Origin: Thamnaconus septentrionalis
Lineage: Eukaryota; Chordata; Actinopteri; Tetraodontiformes; Monacanthidae
NCBI GenBank assembly: GCA_009823395.1
Contig: CM020501.1
Span: 5,719,861 to 5,783,860 of the forward strand
DNA: 64,000 nt
Direction: 5' to 3'
The notes under the pieces are model-generated. The model saw nothing but the letters and a program-made list of their open reading frames with translations. It was not told the DNA's origin and ran no database searches. This document shows, piece after piece, positions 48,707 through 61,090 of this stretch. Numbering within the stretch: the first letter of the stretch is position 1; every line of letters starts with the position of its first letter. Both the position numbers and the translations under genes were made by a program.

Positions 48707-50185
48707 CTGCATAAGTTTGGCAGAGTGGGTGAAAGCGGCAAGTCAGAAGAAATTAAATATCAAGGTTAAAAAAAAATAAAATAAAAATGACACATCAGCT
48801 GTGAGAAGAGGAAGCTCCAACAACACGCTTGGCCCAAAAGTTACGAGTGGAGGTGAAACTCGGCAGGATGACGCTCATCATACATCTTAACTTTTTTCCT
48901 GCCTTAATTAGCAGAGGCAAGGGTCAGGTGCACCTCTGTCTCCGACTGTTTTGTTTGGTTGACATTTAAGGGTCGGCGGCGCTGGGAGCCTCCAGCCGCC
49001 TCACACTGAGACGAGTCAACGGCCTGGATTTAATGAGTGCGGACTCCAGCAGGCCGCCATTAAAAGGTTAAAATCTCAGCAGGGCATGCATGAGAAAAGA
49101 CCCACAGTGGAGTCCAGAGGAAAACCAACAGGCACTGCAGAAAAAGGCAAAAAAACTAAACAAAAAAAACCCCCAAAAAAACATACAAGACATGGAGGAA
49201 AGTGGAGGCAAGATAAAAGAAAACTCTGATGTCAGTCTCGGGGAAAACAAGATGTTAGCACAATTAGCACCACTGACAAAGCTGGGAATGCACCGATCGC
49301 CACATTTCTCTCCTCATTAAATCCCTGGATTCACAGCGGTCTCATTTTTTTTTTTTTTTCCCCGTGCAGAAGTGTGTCATTCGCTCCGTGTTGTGTCGAC
49401 TAAAACACAGAGCCCAATGCTGCCACATCAAAACACCTTCAAATGTTGCTTAAGTTATAATGTATACAGCCCTTTTTACAGTTTGTAAACAGTGGTGACG
49501 TGGGTGTGGATGCACATGCATTCTGCCTGCGGAAGTGCCGCTGAGTTCGTTAGCCTGTCAAGTTTTGCAGGGGGATTTGTGACAAACAGTCGCGAAAACT
49601 AGATGTCAATAAATGAACTACTGTGAAGGGCAACTGAGATTGTGTGTACACACACACACACTCATATGTACACATATACAGTACACCTACATACACCTAC
49701 ATATACAGTATGTGTAGAAAATGACAATTGATTTCAACACTGGTAGAGGTGTTTACCACGTTGTACCAGAAATTGCTTTCCAGTGTGATAGATTTTCATT
49801 TCAAGCTCTCTGCTCTGATTTTTGTTTAATTACGGTTCATGCGAATATTTGATGTGTTGTTCAAAATTTGAAAAAAAAGAGGTTGTTTTGTGCTCTCCAG
49901 TTTGACAAGAACAGAAGGAGGAGCAGAGTGATGTTTCACCTGGAGCATTATACATACACACTGTATATAGCAATATATAAAATGAACAAATTATGCAGAC
50001 AATTAGATGGTCATCAAACTTATTCAGCTCCATCACTCTCTCTGCATGACCTTCCTACCTTGTGTCAAAGGTGCCAATGTGATCTAGAACTGAAAATAAT
50101 AACTCTCGGCAACATTACATTCCTGACCCAGTTAAGCGATTCCAACCGTAAAGCCGACGGAAGCAGCGGCGGTAGTAACACTCAC
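48707..50185 (-). other. Last ctnna2 intron, 1,479 bp
   Basis: The intron is bounded by a GTGAG donor and CAG acceptor. A moderately GC-rich block at about 48960-49090 stands out from AT-rich surroundings. No exon for the mammalian 48-residue CTNNA2 insert is visible. Confidence 0.8.
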
Positions 50186-50320
50186 CCCAGACACGATGAG
50201 CTCTCCGCCCAGATTCTGGACCTCGGCTTTCACCTTGCTGCAGATGTTGAGCTGATGACAGTACAGGGCGATTCTCTGCAGGTAGGCCAGCAGGTCTTGC
50301 TTGCACGCCGAATCAGGGCA
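50186..50320 (-). CDS. ctnna2: Alpha-N-catenin (ctnna2-like) penultimate coding exon
   Basis: This 135-bp exon encodes 45 residues in phase 0 at both ends, from CPDSACKQDLLAYLQRIALY through CHQLNICSKVKAEVQNLGG to ELIVSG. The acceptor is TAG (50323-50321) and the donor GTGAG (50185-50181). It supplies central helices of the F-actin-binding five-helix bundle, and the peptide is essentially identical across vertebrate CTNNA1 and CTNNA2. In mammalian CTNNA2 an alternatively spliced 48-residue insert can follow LIVSG. Here I could not find such an exon in the 1,479-bp intron before the last exon. The intron on its upstream side is 9,691 bp. Confidence 0.96.
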
Positions 50321-50711
50321 CTAATTAGAAAAGAGGGGCAGAGAAACATGCTGTTAGTAGCGCACACAGTGTTTTACACAAGCAGCGGCTTCTGCCGAGC
50401 GGCTGAACGTAGCTCGTGGCACGTTTGAAGCTGCAGCAGCAGGACCAGGCGGCAACTACACTGGGGTGTGGTTGATGCGCTGCAGGAGGGGAATGGAATG
50501 AGTGCGCTGCAAAAAAACAAAACAAAACAAAACCAAACCAAACAAAACAAAAACACGTTTTCAAGAAATAAATGCATGTAGTGCTAATATGAAATTTGTA
50601 ATTACCTTTTTAACAAACGCATGTTTGTTTGGTTTTGTTTATTCACATATTACTGATGTGTGAACCCTGAACAAATCCTTTAAAATTTGACAGTCATGAT
50701 CGTCCGTGCTA

Positions 50712-50735
50712 CGGCTAGCTAGCTAGCTAGCTAAC
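50712..50735. repeat. (GCTA)n palindromic microsatellite
   Basis: Five to six GCTA units; the unit is self-complementary at a two-base shift. Confidence 0.9.
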
Positions 50736-51683
50736 CACAAAGAGGAGACCAGACAGCATTTTCTCCAGCACTGCTTTACATGTGCATTTCATACAGGGAA
50801 TCTCAGCAATCCAGATGCTGCTACAAGAAAAAATTAACTACAGTATAATAATTTGAAAAGACATAATCATTAATTGATTTTGAATGTTTTCTTTACGTTT
50901 GGATTCCCCCCCCGACGTATTGTTGCCAAAAAGTGCCAGTTCTCTCCCGGCTGTATCAGTAACACCCCAGGCATTTATTTACTAAGAAAAGAGCCTTCAT
51001 CCCGCAAGTCCCTTCCCCTGTTAGTGGCCGCTAAATTAACAACATCTCATGTGGCACTTTAACGTGACAGATGTCTGGGGGTGGCAACACTCAGGAGACA
51101 CAGATCACTCTTTTATTCATACCCTCATGGCGCCTATTTGTGTGTAGATCATTTCTAATCATCACTCATCTGTGCCATCCAGCACTGGAGCTGCAAGACT
51201 TGCCTTCACATTCACTCCAACAAGAGACCAGCCGCTCATTTCTTTCATTGAGAAATAGTCGGCGAAGTCCCTGTTGGATACATTTCCAAGGATCCCATTA
51301 AGGCTTACTCAAGTGGCCACACCACTTGACTGAGGGGGGGGTAAAAATAATGCACACTTACACACATACACACATACACACATCTTTTGGGACAATCTCA
51401 ATTGAGGAGCTTTCCAGGTTACAGAAACGGTTATACTTTGTGCTGTTCAGGAGACTTGATGTCTATATTCGTCAGGTATCTTTCACATTGGAACTTTTTT
51501 TTTTTTTTTAGCAAAAGTGTGGTTTTGCACCGACATGCAAAAGCCCTGAAGACTAGTGTGAGGTACTAGCCTTCAAAACATACAGAAGAAATGAAACCTT
51601 GTTCACACTGTCAGGCAGATTTCATGTTAGCAGAATGTGAATCTTCTGTTCCGCTGCTCCGCCATTTACTTGACTTGTTTCTC

Positions 51684-51869
51684 TTAAAGGTCCGGTGAGT
51701 AAGATTTTTCAAGGAAGGCCGGTATTAGAGGAAGGGTTACCAAATTACTTTTATTGTACCGCAAGTATACAATATATACAATACATTAATGTATTTATGG
51801 GCTGTGTGTTAAGCTTTTACCAATATAAAAATCAGAAATCAGGCCAAATTTTACACAGTGTACCTTTAA
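51684..51869. mobile_element. 182-bp TTAA miniature element (MITE) in ctnna2 intron
   Basis: TTAA occurs at 51684-51687 and 51866-51869. Between them imperfect inverted termini read AGGTCCGGTGAGTAAGATTT on the left and AGGTACACTGTGTAAAATTT on the complement of the right (15 of 20 match). The size, AT-rich core and TTAA target fit a piggyBac-like MITE. Confidence 0.65.
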
Positions 51870-52208
51870 AGGCCTGGTAAATACCATACATACATAAATA
51901 AATATGTTTCAAAGGTGTCCTGCTTTGTGTGTTTTGCTTGTATTGTTGGTCCACTTGTATAGTATTAGCCATACTGTGTCCACAGCAGCCCACAGTGTGG
52001 CTCTGGGCTGGAGTTTGTATTTGTTTTATCCCTGACATCACAGCTGCTATAAGAAAGATGTGACATCAAGTGAGACATGAGAACACAAGGATTAACAGAC
52101 GTCTGCATCGTGCTCTCTTCACACAGCTGTTTTGATGTTGCTCTAAAAATAAAACCATTTCACTGCAACTTCACTCCATCACTGACTGTTTCTCGTTCCC
52201 CCGACCTG

Positions 52209-52210
<2 letters not shown>

Positions 52211-52245
<35 letters not shown>

Positions 52246-52252
52246 TCTTCCT
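52211..52252. repeat. (CT)n microsatellite
   Basis: About 18 CT units, slightly interrupted. Confidence 0.95.
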
Positions 52253-52752
52253 AACTCTACAACAGTTAGCGAGCGCCGACGAAGCGATTGGACGAGAGGA
52301 CGACACGAGTGCGGCTCCCCACGTCTCCCCAGTGACCCGACCCCCCCAGAACCCTTCTGACCCCGGAATCATTCCATCTGGAAACCATCCAGGTGTCAGC
52401 GGCGGCCCACTAAGCTCCCAGCGGGCTCCACCCCGCATCACCGCGTCAGCTGCTAAAAGACTGCAAGCGTCATTTTGTAGCAACACCTTTCCCTCCTCGT
52501 CGTTAATATTAAATGGTCCTAAGTAGGACACTCAGCCGCACCGTGCCGGGGACCTGCGCAGCTCATTTCCCTGCCCCGTGGGCTCGGGGCGAGAGCTGGT
52601 GGAGCAGAATTCAAACACGGAGCCACGTTACGAACGCCGCTCTCCCTCCCTCCTCCCTCCCTCCGCCTCGCATCCGTTTCCCCCTCTCCTCGGCTGGTCC
52701 GGCTCACCTCTTTAGCACGGTTAATTGAAGGGAGCTCGAGGTGTGATTCGCG

Positions 52753-52789
52753 ATTTGTATTTACTGCCGCAATTTGTATTTACTGCCGC
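52753..52789. repeat. Tandem duplication of an 18-bp word
   Basis: ATTTGTATTTACTGCCGC occurs at 52753-52770 and 52772-52789. A separate 10-bp tandem TAGACAAAGG pair lies at 52861-52880. Confidence 0.95.
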
Positions 52790-53908
52790 CTGTCGGGGCG
52801 GAACGACTCAGAGCGGGGTTAGCCCCACCATCCCATCCCCTCGAAAAGCTGCTCTAAATGTAGACAAAGGTAGACAAAGGTAGAGCGATGAGCTGCCACA
52901 CAGACTGCAGGAGGAGTTTTTGTTGCACGGCCCTCGCTGTGTGGTACCTAAACCCCCCCCCAAACACACACTCACGCACACACGCACACACACAGAGAAC
53001 ATTGCCATCGGCAAATTTGATGCAGACGCCGCTGACTCGAAGGCTCCCCACTGCACTGTTGCAGACACTCTGCAAGCGTGGCCCTTTTCCTTCTCCAGCA
53101 CATTCCCTCATGATGTAAATACACCGTACAGGGTATTGCTTAACTCCTGCCATCTCCAGCCCTGTCAATAACACCAAATAGAAAGGAAAAAACACACTTA
53201 ATTCTGGAGGAGCCGAGCAGGGGGAGGCAGTAGGCGATCGGTGTGCTGCTAAACTTTCCGTGGCCTTTTCAACTCTTACCAACCTCCGTGTCTGGCAGTA
53301 TTTATAAGAGATGTTCTCTCAAGTCGAGAGTAAGAGGATAAAAAACAAACAAAAAATAGTATTTTTGTATGTGTGCGTGTGTGCGTCAATTCTTTATTTA
53401 TTTTCCAATTCTTTTCAGCTTTATTTGTATAGCGGCTCATCATAACAAATGTATCTGAGGGCATTTTGCATGCTGAGCAGGTCTAAGCCGCGCTTTTTGC
53501 CAGTTGTCAGGCACTGAGGCGACAGTAAGGAGGATCAACGCCTTTAAACAACAAGAAAGTCAGAAACCTCGGGCAGATCCAGGTTGTAAAATGAAAGGGT
53601 CATCTGCCAGAACCACATTGAGGGGGGAGGGGGGCTAATTTCAACAATTTGACCCAAAATAAAAATTCCCCTGATGGGCAAAGTGGGAGGACGAGCCCCA
53701 AACAAGGAACACAACAGAGTGAGAGGCTGTTCTTGTCAAAACACTTCACACGTGTCAGTCGTACCGATGCAGCATTTATGGGCTCCCTCAGATTGACCTC
53801 TCCTACATTATTGAACGCCGACAACCCAGTAATTTGAATGCACCGGTTCACTCTCAGCTGCCCAACGCCTACTCCCTCCCTACCTCTTTAACCCAGAACC
53901 TTTCGCAT

Positions 53909-53915
53909 GTGTTTT

Positions 53916-53950
<35 letters not shown>

Positions 53951-53968
53951 TGTGTGTGCATGCATGCG
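53909..53968. repeat. (GT)n/(GA)n/(GCAT)n compound microsatellite
   Basis: A GT run of about 14 units, then GA and GT units and GCATGCATGC. Confidence 0.95.
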
Positions 53969-56900
53969 TGCGGGTCTTTCGTGTTAGAGATGTTCATTTT
54001 CCGCGTACAGAAAAAACGTCAAAAGAGGACGGCCGACATGACAGCTGTGTCGTGACGCTTTCGAGACGTTTTTTGCCTCCATGATGTTGACTGTCACCTG
54101 TCAGTAATTTAAAAAAAATGGTGGATGATTGCGTCCACTCGCTGACACGGACTCTTGCTCTGCAGCAGGGTTAGTGTTAGTCCTAGCGCCTAGCGAAGGC
54201 ACTCCTGCCATTCATATGAGTGTTTGTTTTCGTTCCTTCCCTTCGTCGGACACTTTGAGCAAGCAGCTGTTTCCATGGATGTGACGCTCTCAAACGTCAT
54301 GTTTGTCTTGGAGTTAAATGGAATCATTGCCAATTGCCACATTAGGACGGAATTACCTTTTTTGGTCTTTTATGTTAGCTGTTACATTGCTGGTGCTTGC
54401 AGCTGACCCTTTTTTTTTTTCATTTTTTAAAAATTGCGTGAAATGTGCATTTACAAAGCACTATAAAAACATAATGGGATCATCAGGCACGCACACACAC
54501 AAACTCCAGGCAGAAAGACCTCATGCTCAACACTCAGCCCATGACTGTCTCGCTGTGAGGCATCAGTACTAACCACGACAGCACAGTGTGGCACTATATT
54601 CTGTTTCACTCAATAAGTAGAATTACCTTGGTTAATACAACTCTGGTGTAATATTTAAAGCAAAGAAGAGGAAAAGTTAGTGGCCAAATCCCCCAGTGCT
54701 TCTCACAATGATGCGGTGCATTAAAAATTAAAATGAAAAGGACACAAAATGCTGCTTTGCAGCACCAGGAGAAGCAAATAGTTCAAGGATCCTTTATACT
54801 CTCTAATTAAATACAGTAGGCACCAAGTCGTGTGAAGTCAGTTCCAATTAAACTGTAGTTTTCCAGTCTGCTGAGAGGCATTTGAACTGAAGAGCAGTAA
54901 CCGCTGGTTTAAATACTCATCAGCAGAAGCAACCATAACAACAGGAGAGAATAAATGTAGATGTGACAATAAATGGAAATATCTCCCTCCTTAGAACAGA
55001 TTTTTTTTGTTTACTGTCTTGACTAAACAGGGCACTTGAGGAAGCAGTAGTTAAACAGCAACCTGTGTAATTTCAAAGTTTTTGCCTAAGAAAAGTCTAT
55101 CCCACATCACGTTGACTAGTGCAGGGCCAACCTTAAAATAGCTCCACAAAAGGTATTGACGAGGACTAAGAAAACACTGCACACGGGAAGCCTGCGAGTC
55201 AGATGGAGCGGCAGAACGACCGTAGTCCAGGAGAGTGACGCATACCTCTACATGGCATCGCTGCTCGCAACCCTCAATAATCAATGTACGTCTAAGACGA
55301 GGTGCACCCAACATTGGACAGCTGCCATCCACTATTTAGTCCGTGTCCATAGGAGGACGCATTTGAAAGAGCGGAGCAGAGTTCAGGACGACGGAGTGGG
55401 AGAAATAGAGTAGAAAAAAGAGAAAAGGCCTCAGCCGGAGTGAAATGGGCTGAGGAGCCTCCGGGGGTTTTTACTCCTTCAAGTGCTGTGCTTAAACAAC
55501 TATGAAAGAACTGGCTATGCCGGCAGGCCCGGGCCCCTCCCGCTAACTCCTGCTTCACACGTGTTCATCAATAGGGTTGATGTGAAGTCATGGCAACAAG
55601 GTTTGCTACTTAAGGGACCTGTCTGAGGGCGACGGAGCAGCCTTTTATTCGTACTGTCAGAGCACGAGGGCCCCCGACAAGCACAGGTTACGTTTGGTAA
55701 ATGTGCGAATGCAAAATACATGTTCTCTCCTGCACACGGGGGCCGGGAAGGCAGATAATCAACGTTGTGCACCGCGCACGTCCCGTCCACGTCTTTCTGC
55801 AAACTCCTCATGTTCTTTTTTAAAAACTTCTTTGTTTCCCCTCCTCTCGAATGAAACCATCTAATTTAATAAAGATGACAGCAGAGCGGCTTCCCTAGAT
55901 CCCTTTCAGAAGAAAAAAAAATGCTGTCACAAAGGTTAGAAATGAAAGGGTCTCAAAGCCGTGCTGCCCGTGATTTCCTGACGCGGCTCCGGCGTCTCTG
56001 TGCGCAAGCGTGACAGGAGCCTGTGAATATTCACCAAACGCGTCTCAGGAACCATTTAAGTGAGAATTAAAAATGGCACGCCACCTGCTCTTTTCACTTG
56101 CAGCAACTGTTGATTCAAAGGCAGACACTACCAGCGATTTGCCATGCGCAGCAGACTCACTCCCACTTAAAACCCTGTTTAACAGCGACGGGCGCTCGGC
56201 AAGCTCCGAAATAACAAACCCACAGATAAACACGACACGCGACTCAGCCCCCAGAATCCCAGATTTCTCGCTCCGAGCTCTTTGTTAGCGAGGCGTCGAC
56301 GCGGACTGACACCTGCTCTTCGGAACGACTCTTCTCACGGGTGAAAAAAAAAAAAGGAAGCGGTTCTCACAAGGCCAAACCTGCATTTCATCTCTCTGTT
56401 TGTGCTAATTGCTGCCTAACAAGGCAGGGTTGTGCGTGAATGAAGCGGAACGTTGTTGTTGTGCGGTGCAATATGCTTTGAAGAGCAGGTCCAGGGCGGG
56501 GCGGGTGACATGAAAAGAAACGTGCCGTGTTTGATTAAGGACGCCTTCTGGTCAGTTGATAGCTGAGCCGAATCAGCGGCCGACCAGGAGAAACAGGCGC
56601 GCTCACAGCGAGGACAGCAGGACGCTGGCCAGCTCGCTGATGGCCAATCATCTATTTTTAAAGGAAGTTACTGGGGTGAGGGTAAAAACATATAGAAATG
56701 TTGTCTGTTGTTTAAATTTGTATTGTATTGCCTTGATTATGTCCTGCTGTGTGTTTTATCTGTTTATTTGAAGCCAGTCAAAGACAGTTTTCTATAACTT
56801 GTGGTCTGTCTATCTAGTTTTGAAATAATAACCAAAGACAAAATTAAGCTATTAAAAAAAAATTGTGAAACGGTGACTTGGACATTTTTTTTTTTTTTTA

Positions 56901-57255
56901 ACGGCAGGTGGATTGAAAGCTGTTCTTACCGCAGGGCCATTTGATTTATTTATTTATTTTTACTTCTGCTGTTCATTCTGTCAATCCTACCAGCCTTCAA
57001 TGAAGAGTTTTCAATATTACGCTTCATGGTTCGAGAAACAAAGGCAATTATTGCTGCAGCGCCCATTATTATGACTATTGTTATGACTATTGCCGTCATC
57101 AAGGACAGCTTTGGCTCAAACCGTCCATTATGCACAAGGCCCCGTTCTCATTAGCGACGACAACTTCCTGTGATTCTGGTCCCTTAATGGGCTCAAGGTT
57201 GCTTATGTCTCAGTTGGATGTCAGTGTGCAGCCAGCAAGATTAAATGTCTGATGT

Positions 57256-57304
57256 CCATCCATCCATCTTCTATACCCGCTTATTCCAAATCAGGGTCAC
57301 GGGG
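57256..57304 (-). mobile_element. 49-bp L2-like LINE/SINE tail insertion
   Basis: The minus strand reads CCCCGTGACCCTGATTTGG, then AATAAGCGGGTATAGAAGAT and a (GGAT)n tail, matching the extreme 3' end of the copies at 5.8 and 11.7 kb. It is flanked by ATGTCTGATGT at 57245-57255 and 57305-57315, a perfect 11-bp duplication. It is a very strongly truncated retroposon inside a ctnna2 intron. Confidence 0.8.
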
Positions 57305-59389
57305 ATGTCTGATGTGTCAAGTGAAATTCTGCACTTGTTTGGTATATGTTTCATATGTCTTAGCAAGGCAAAAATATTTAGAAGCCGTATGATGCTGTAT
57401 GATGCATTAAAAACGTGTTTAATAGTGGTGGAACAGTGCACTGAATCCAAAGTTGGTATCACGGTTTTGGGTTTGGTACAAAATGAAATATACTGTACAG
57501 CCAACATTTCATCAATTTGCCCTTTGCCAGGTCCCGCCCATCATGGTTACAGTTCCTCTGCCTGGCGTGTCTTGGCTTCCACCTCATTCACACCGTGTCA
57601 ACGTGGATTATTCAGCAATTTTGGTGAATGGTTCGGAAATATCAGAGCAAACTAGACAGAAGGGACTGCAATATGCAGTTGAGCAGCAAGGTAATGTGAA
57701 CAAAGAGGACATTCAAATCCTCCAAAGACTCTGCGTTCTTATTGCTATTGAAACACATAATACAATGTTCTTCCATATCCATCCAGCGACAGCCATCCTA
57801 CCATACCATTATACAGTGGCTTCCTTCTATATATTTGTGCATCAGATTTTTGCCTGCTTGAGAACCCAGCATCTTGCGATATTTCACAAAGACCTGTGGA
57901 AAATGTCGGTGAAGGTGAGGCACCATTGTCTCTGAAAAGATTCACAGGTTGTAAACACGAACATCCAAGGGCTCAGAGATTTGGTGAAATGGCGGATGAA
58001 ACGCCAATATGATGAAACAAAGTGTGCACTTTTGCATATACTCCTTAACTTGCCCCGGAGAGGCCGCCGGAGTTTTTTGGACTTTTCAAAACTCCAGATT
58101 GCAGTTTTGTAATAACAATTCCAAACGTGAAATCGCACCTATTGCCAATACCACCTTGCCACCTTACAGACTCTTTAAGGACTCTGCCTGTGTCTCTCAA
58201 CGATCGATGGGCAAACACTACTCACCTGACTTCACGGCTGCTATACAGGGATTAACGCCACCATTGTTTGCAATATGCTTCCCTCCCGTCAGAGGCCGAG
58301 GCCGACACACTAGGCCTTTGAAATGAAGACACAGGGAACGGTGGGTGACATATCGCCTGCTGCACCGTCATCACGGTCGATGCGTCAGGCTTAAATAAAT
58401 ACTTTGGCCGCGGACGGCTGTCGCCTTCTAAAATGTCTTTCCTTTGCCGCCTTAAATTGCTCCTTCACCAAAGGTGCTGTTCTATCAGCACAGTGTCCAG
58501 ACACATTAGGCCGCTACTTTTAGCAGCAGCCTTTCCCATCACCGTGGCACAGCCACTCCAGCCGCAGTAAGATATATGTGGTAGATAATTAGCTGTTGAT
58601 TGGAGTGGAGCATTTGGCACCTCTACACACGTCTTAAATACCTGTCCAGACAAGTAAAAAAAAAAAAAAAAAAAAAAAATCTCAAGTCCCATGTCTCAAG
58701 CTTTGTGAATCAGCACTGTCCTCCAAGCTTGCAGTGGTGAAATGTCAGGCCCAGCAACAGTTACCTTTTCCCTGTAAATATGAAGTTATTCTCCATCGTC
58801 TGTATTCACTTGTTTGAGTTGCTTCCATTGCTGTATATTACGGTAGAGTTTTTATCCAATCATCCAATCAAACACAAATAATCCCTTTATTTTTATTTTT
58901 TAATGAAGTTTGTTTTCTTTATCGTCTTGTTGGTGTCTCATATGAAAAAGCAACAGTGCGCAGTTTAGTGGACAACTTGTGTAAGCTCACAGTGTGTACG
59001 TTTGCTAGACTAATTAAAACTTTGTTGACTACTGTCTTAAAATTGCCATTTCATTCTTGAGCCTTGACAGTATTGATGGTATTATGAGTTGTATTCAGTA
59101 CAGTGTCACTAAAGGGCTTGCTGTGAATTTCACGGCCCACCACTGCAAGCTTCTGATGTGTCAAAGTAACATTGCTTAGCGTTAAGTTAACTTAACACGA
59201 ACCCTCAACCTGGACGACTGCGAACCTCCACAGACTTTTCCCAGCTTTGGAGACGCAGCGTTCAGCGCTCAAGGCTCAAGGCAGACCTCACGGTGCTCCC
59301 GCCACAGAGACGAGATTTCGGTGAAATTTTCATGCGCACTCCGACGCTCCCGCAGCACTTGGAAGGAGGCCCGGCGAGTGAAAGTGAAA

Positions 59390-59910
59390 CCAACAATAAT
59401 TATTTCAAGGGGAGCGCCGGCTAACAGCAGTCGCAATTACCACGGCGACGGGCCGCCTTAATAAATCAGCCAGTCTTGTGCCTGGAGTGCGCGCTCGCTC
59501 GCTGGCTCGCCGCTTATTACCGACAGATGAAGTGAAGAAGAACATTGTGCATCATCTGGAGGGCCGCTCTCCGACACCACCCCCCAACCCCCGGCCCCGC
59601 AGCCCCCGTCATTTGCTGCACACCCATACAACTCCACAAACGCACCGTCTTCTCCTTTCCCGAGGCGGCCGCTGATTGATTAGATATTGAAAACGGCCCG
59701 TCAGCGTGTTTCGGAGAGGTACTCATCGGATAATGAATGCAACACCTTGATTGAGAAGCTAATTATATTAGAGAGACGCAACTCGATGCTGCCGCGTTGC
59801 GTTGGGGGGGAAAGGGAAAACCTCGCAATCAACACGGCCTGCCACTCCTGCTGCCGCTGCTCATCAATTGGCCACATTATAGGTTTTCGATGTGCCATGC
59901 CCACTTGCTC
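59390..59910. promoter_or_regulatory. Candidate conserved non-coding block near a ctnna2 exon
   Basis: GC-richer DNA lies within about 0.6 kb of the exon at 60012 and includes AAGCTAATTATATTA (59757-59771) and CTTAATAAATCAGCCAGTC (59457-59475). No frame resembling a protein was recognised. Confidence 0.3.
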
Positions 59911-60011
59911 CGAATCAAAATGCGCTCTGCCTCCGGCTCGTCTGATAGCGGCGGGCAGCCCGCAGAATGGGTAGTGACAGGTGGAGAGGAGCGGCGGCGG
60001 CGGGGGGCTAC

Positions 60012-60117
60012 CTGATCGGCAACGGCGCGGGCCAATTTGTCCATCCTGGATCCGGCCTCGGCAATCTTCTTCGCAGCGTTGATCACATCTGAGGAGTTCT
60101 TCAAGGGACCTTTGCCT
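60012..60117 (-). CDS. ctnna2: Alpha-N-catenin (ctnna2-like) coding exon, middle of actin-binding domain
   Basis: This 106-bp exon follows a long pyrimidine tract and CAG acceptor on the minus strand (60120-60118). Its first base completes the arginine codon begun in the 62179-62360 exon. It then encodes 35 residues, GKGPLKNSSDVINAAKKIAE followed by AGSRMDKLARAVADQ, ending in phase 0 at a GTAG donor (60011-60008). The sequence is nearly identical to the helix joining the front and back of the alpha-catenin actin-binding bundle; known vertebrate copies have T where this one has the first S of NSS. The exact phase match with both neighbours supports a functional spliced gene and argues against a processed pseudogene. 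The intron on its upstream side is 2,061 bp and holds a Tc1-like remnant. Confidence 0.96.
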
Positions 60118-60539
60118 CTGGAGGGGAAAAAAGAGAGAAAGAAAATCAACTGGAGAGAAAGTTGGAATGTACTGAATTGCGGGTAGAGCTGCAGAGATTC
60201 CATTTAAAAGGGCTGTGATCATCCCTGAGTCTCCAACAGCAGCTCATTTAGTGGTGTAGGCAGGAGTGATACGGCAGAAATAATACAATCACCTGAATAT
60301 AAGGGACTTCCTTTATATCTGAGATTAATATATCTTAGCCCCGTTGCCCCTAACGAAGCATCGGAGAGATTCGTGTTGAGACGCAACGCACTGTATTGGA
60401 CGAATATAGTGTAGTTTCCAGCCATATTATCAGAGCTAGAGAGAGAAACAATGGCAAAAGACCAAGCGTGTGATCTGTGCTGTGATTTCGTGATGCGCCA
60501 TCATGAGGGAAAGTTAAGGCGAGTGTATGTCTGACCGTT

Positions 60540-61090
60540 CATGGCCGCTCATATTTTAGATGGAGCCTCTGCTTGTTTTGTCCGTGCCAATTTGAGTTCC
60601 CCCGGCGCTGGGCGCCAAGAAATAATCATGCCACTAGAGTGCCGCGGTCGTAATCAGTCACGGTGCCAGTTTTTACTTATTTCCCACTTTGTTCCGGGCC
60701 ATACAGTCACAAGGTGGAACGCGGCTCCGGCAGACCACCAGCCGGTCAAGCGCTCTGCGACGGGAAGGCTGCCGCCGTTTATGAGCTGTACTTTTGATTA
60801 AAGGCCTTTATCTACTACAGCACAGCTTTATATCGCTGCAAAAAGTTTGCCGCATTACAACAACGCTTTGCAGTTCTGGGACATTTTAAAGTCAGAAATG
60901 TTTCTTAGCAATCTTTCTGCCGCGATCGCTTTTTCTCTGGTAAACAATGCCGCCGGAAATGACCTTTCTGTGAGAGGGATCGCTTTAAAAACGCCTGCAG
61001 AGATTAGAACTTCACACTCACGCTGCCATCCAGCCTGCGCTATATGTTATTTAAAGTGGCCTTTCTGTTGTAACTGCAGCTTTTGCGTCA
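60540..61090. promoter_or_regulatory. Candidate conserved non-coding block in ctnna2 intron
   Basis: Complex sequence with strings such as GTCGTAATCAGTCACGGTGC, TTTTGATTAAAGGCCTTTAT and GCCGCGATCGCTTTTTC, but no repeats. Open frames here do not resemble known proteins. Confidence 0.28.

Larger units (their letters stand above)
50321..60011 (-). other. ctnna2 intron, 9,691 bp
   Basis: This is the largest complete intron. It includes a TTAA miniature element (51684-51869), a 49-bp L2-like tail insertion (57256-57304), GT/GA and CT microsatellites, a 25-base A run near 58655-58679, and GC-richer complex blocks at about 52260-52730, 55980-56300 and 59220-59990. I found no further alpha-catenin exon and no nested gene. 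Confidence 0.85.

Noticed and set aside
50115..50306. Minus-strand frame over the penultimate ctnna2 exon
   Set aside because: It is an out-of-frame shadow; the true frame reads the alpha-catenin peptide with exact splice borders.
52077..52526. 149-codon frame spanning a CT repeat
   Set aside because: Part of it is Leu-Ser repeat from the microsatellite; the remainder is low-complexity Pro/Ser and antisense within a ctnna2 intron.
57453..57935. 160-codon plus-strand open frame inside the large ctnna2 intron
   Set aside because: It runs from transposon-like sequence into unique DNA; the protein has no recognised domain or motif, and no splice or initiation context supports it.
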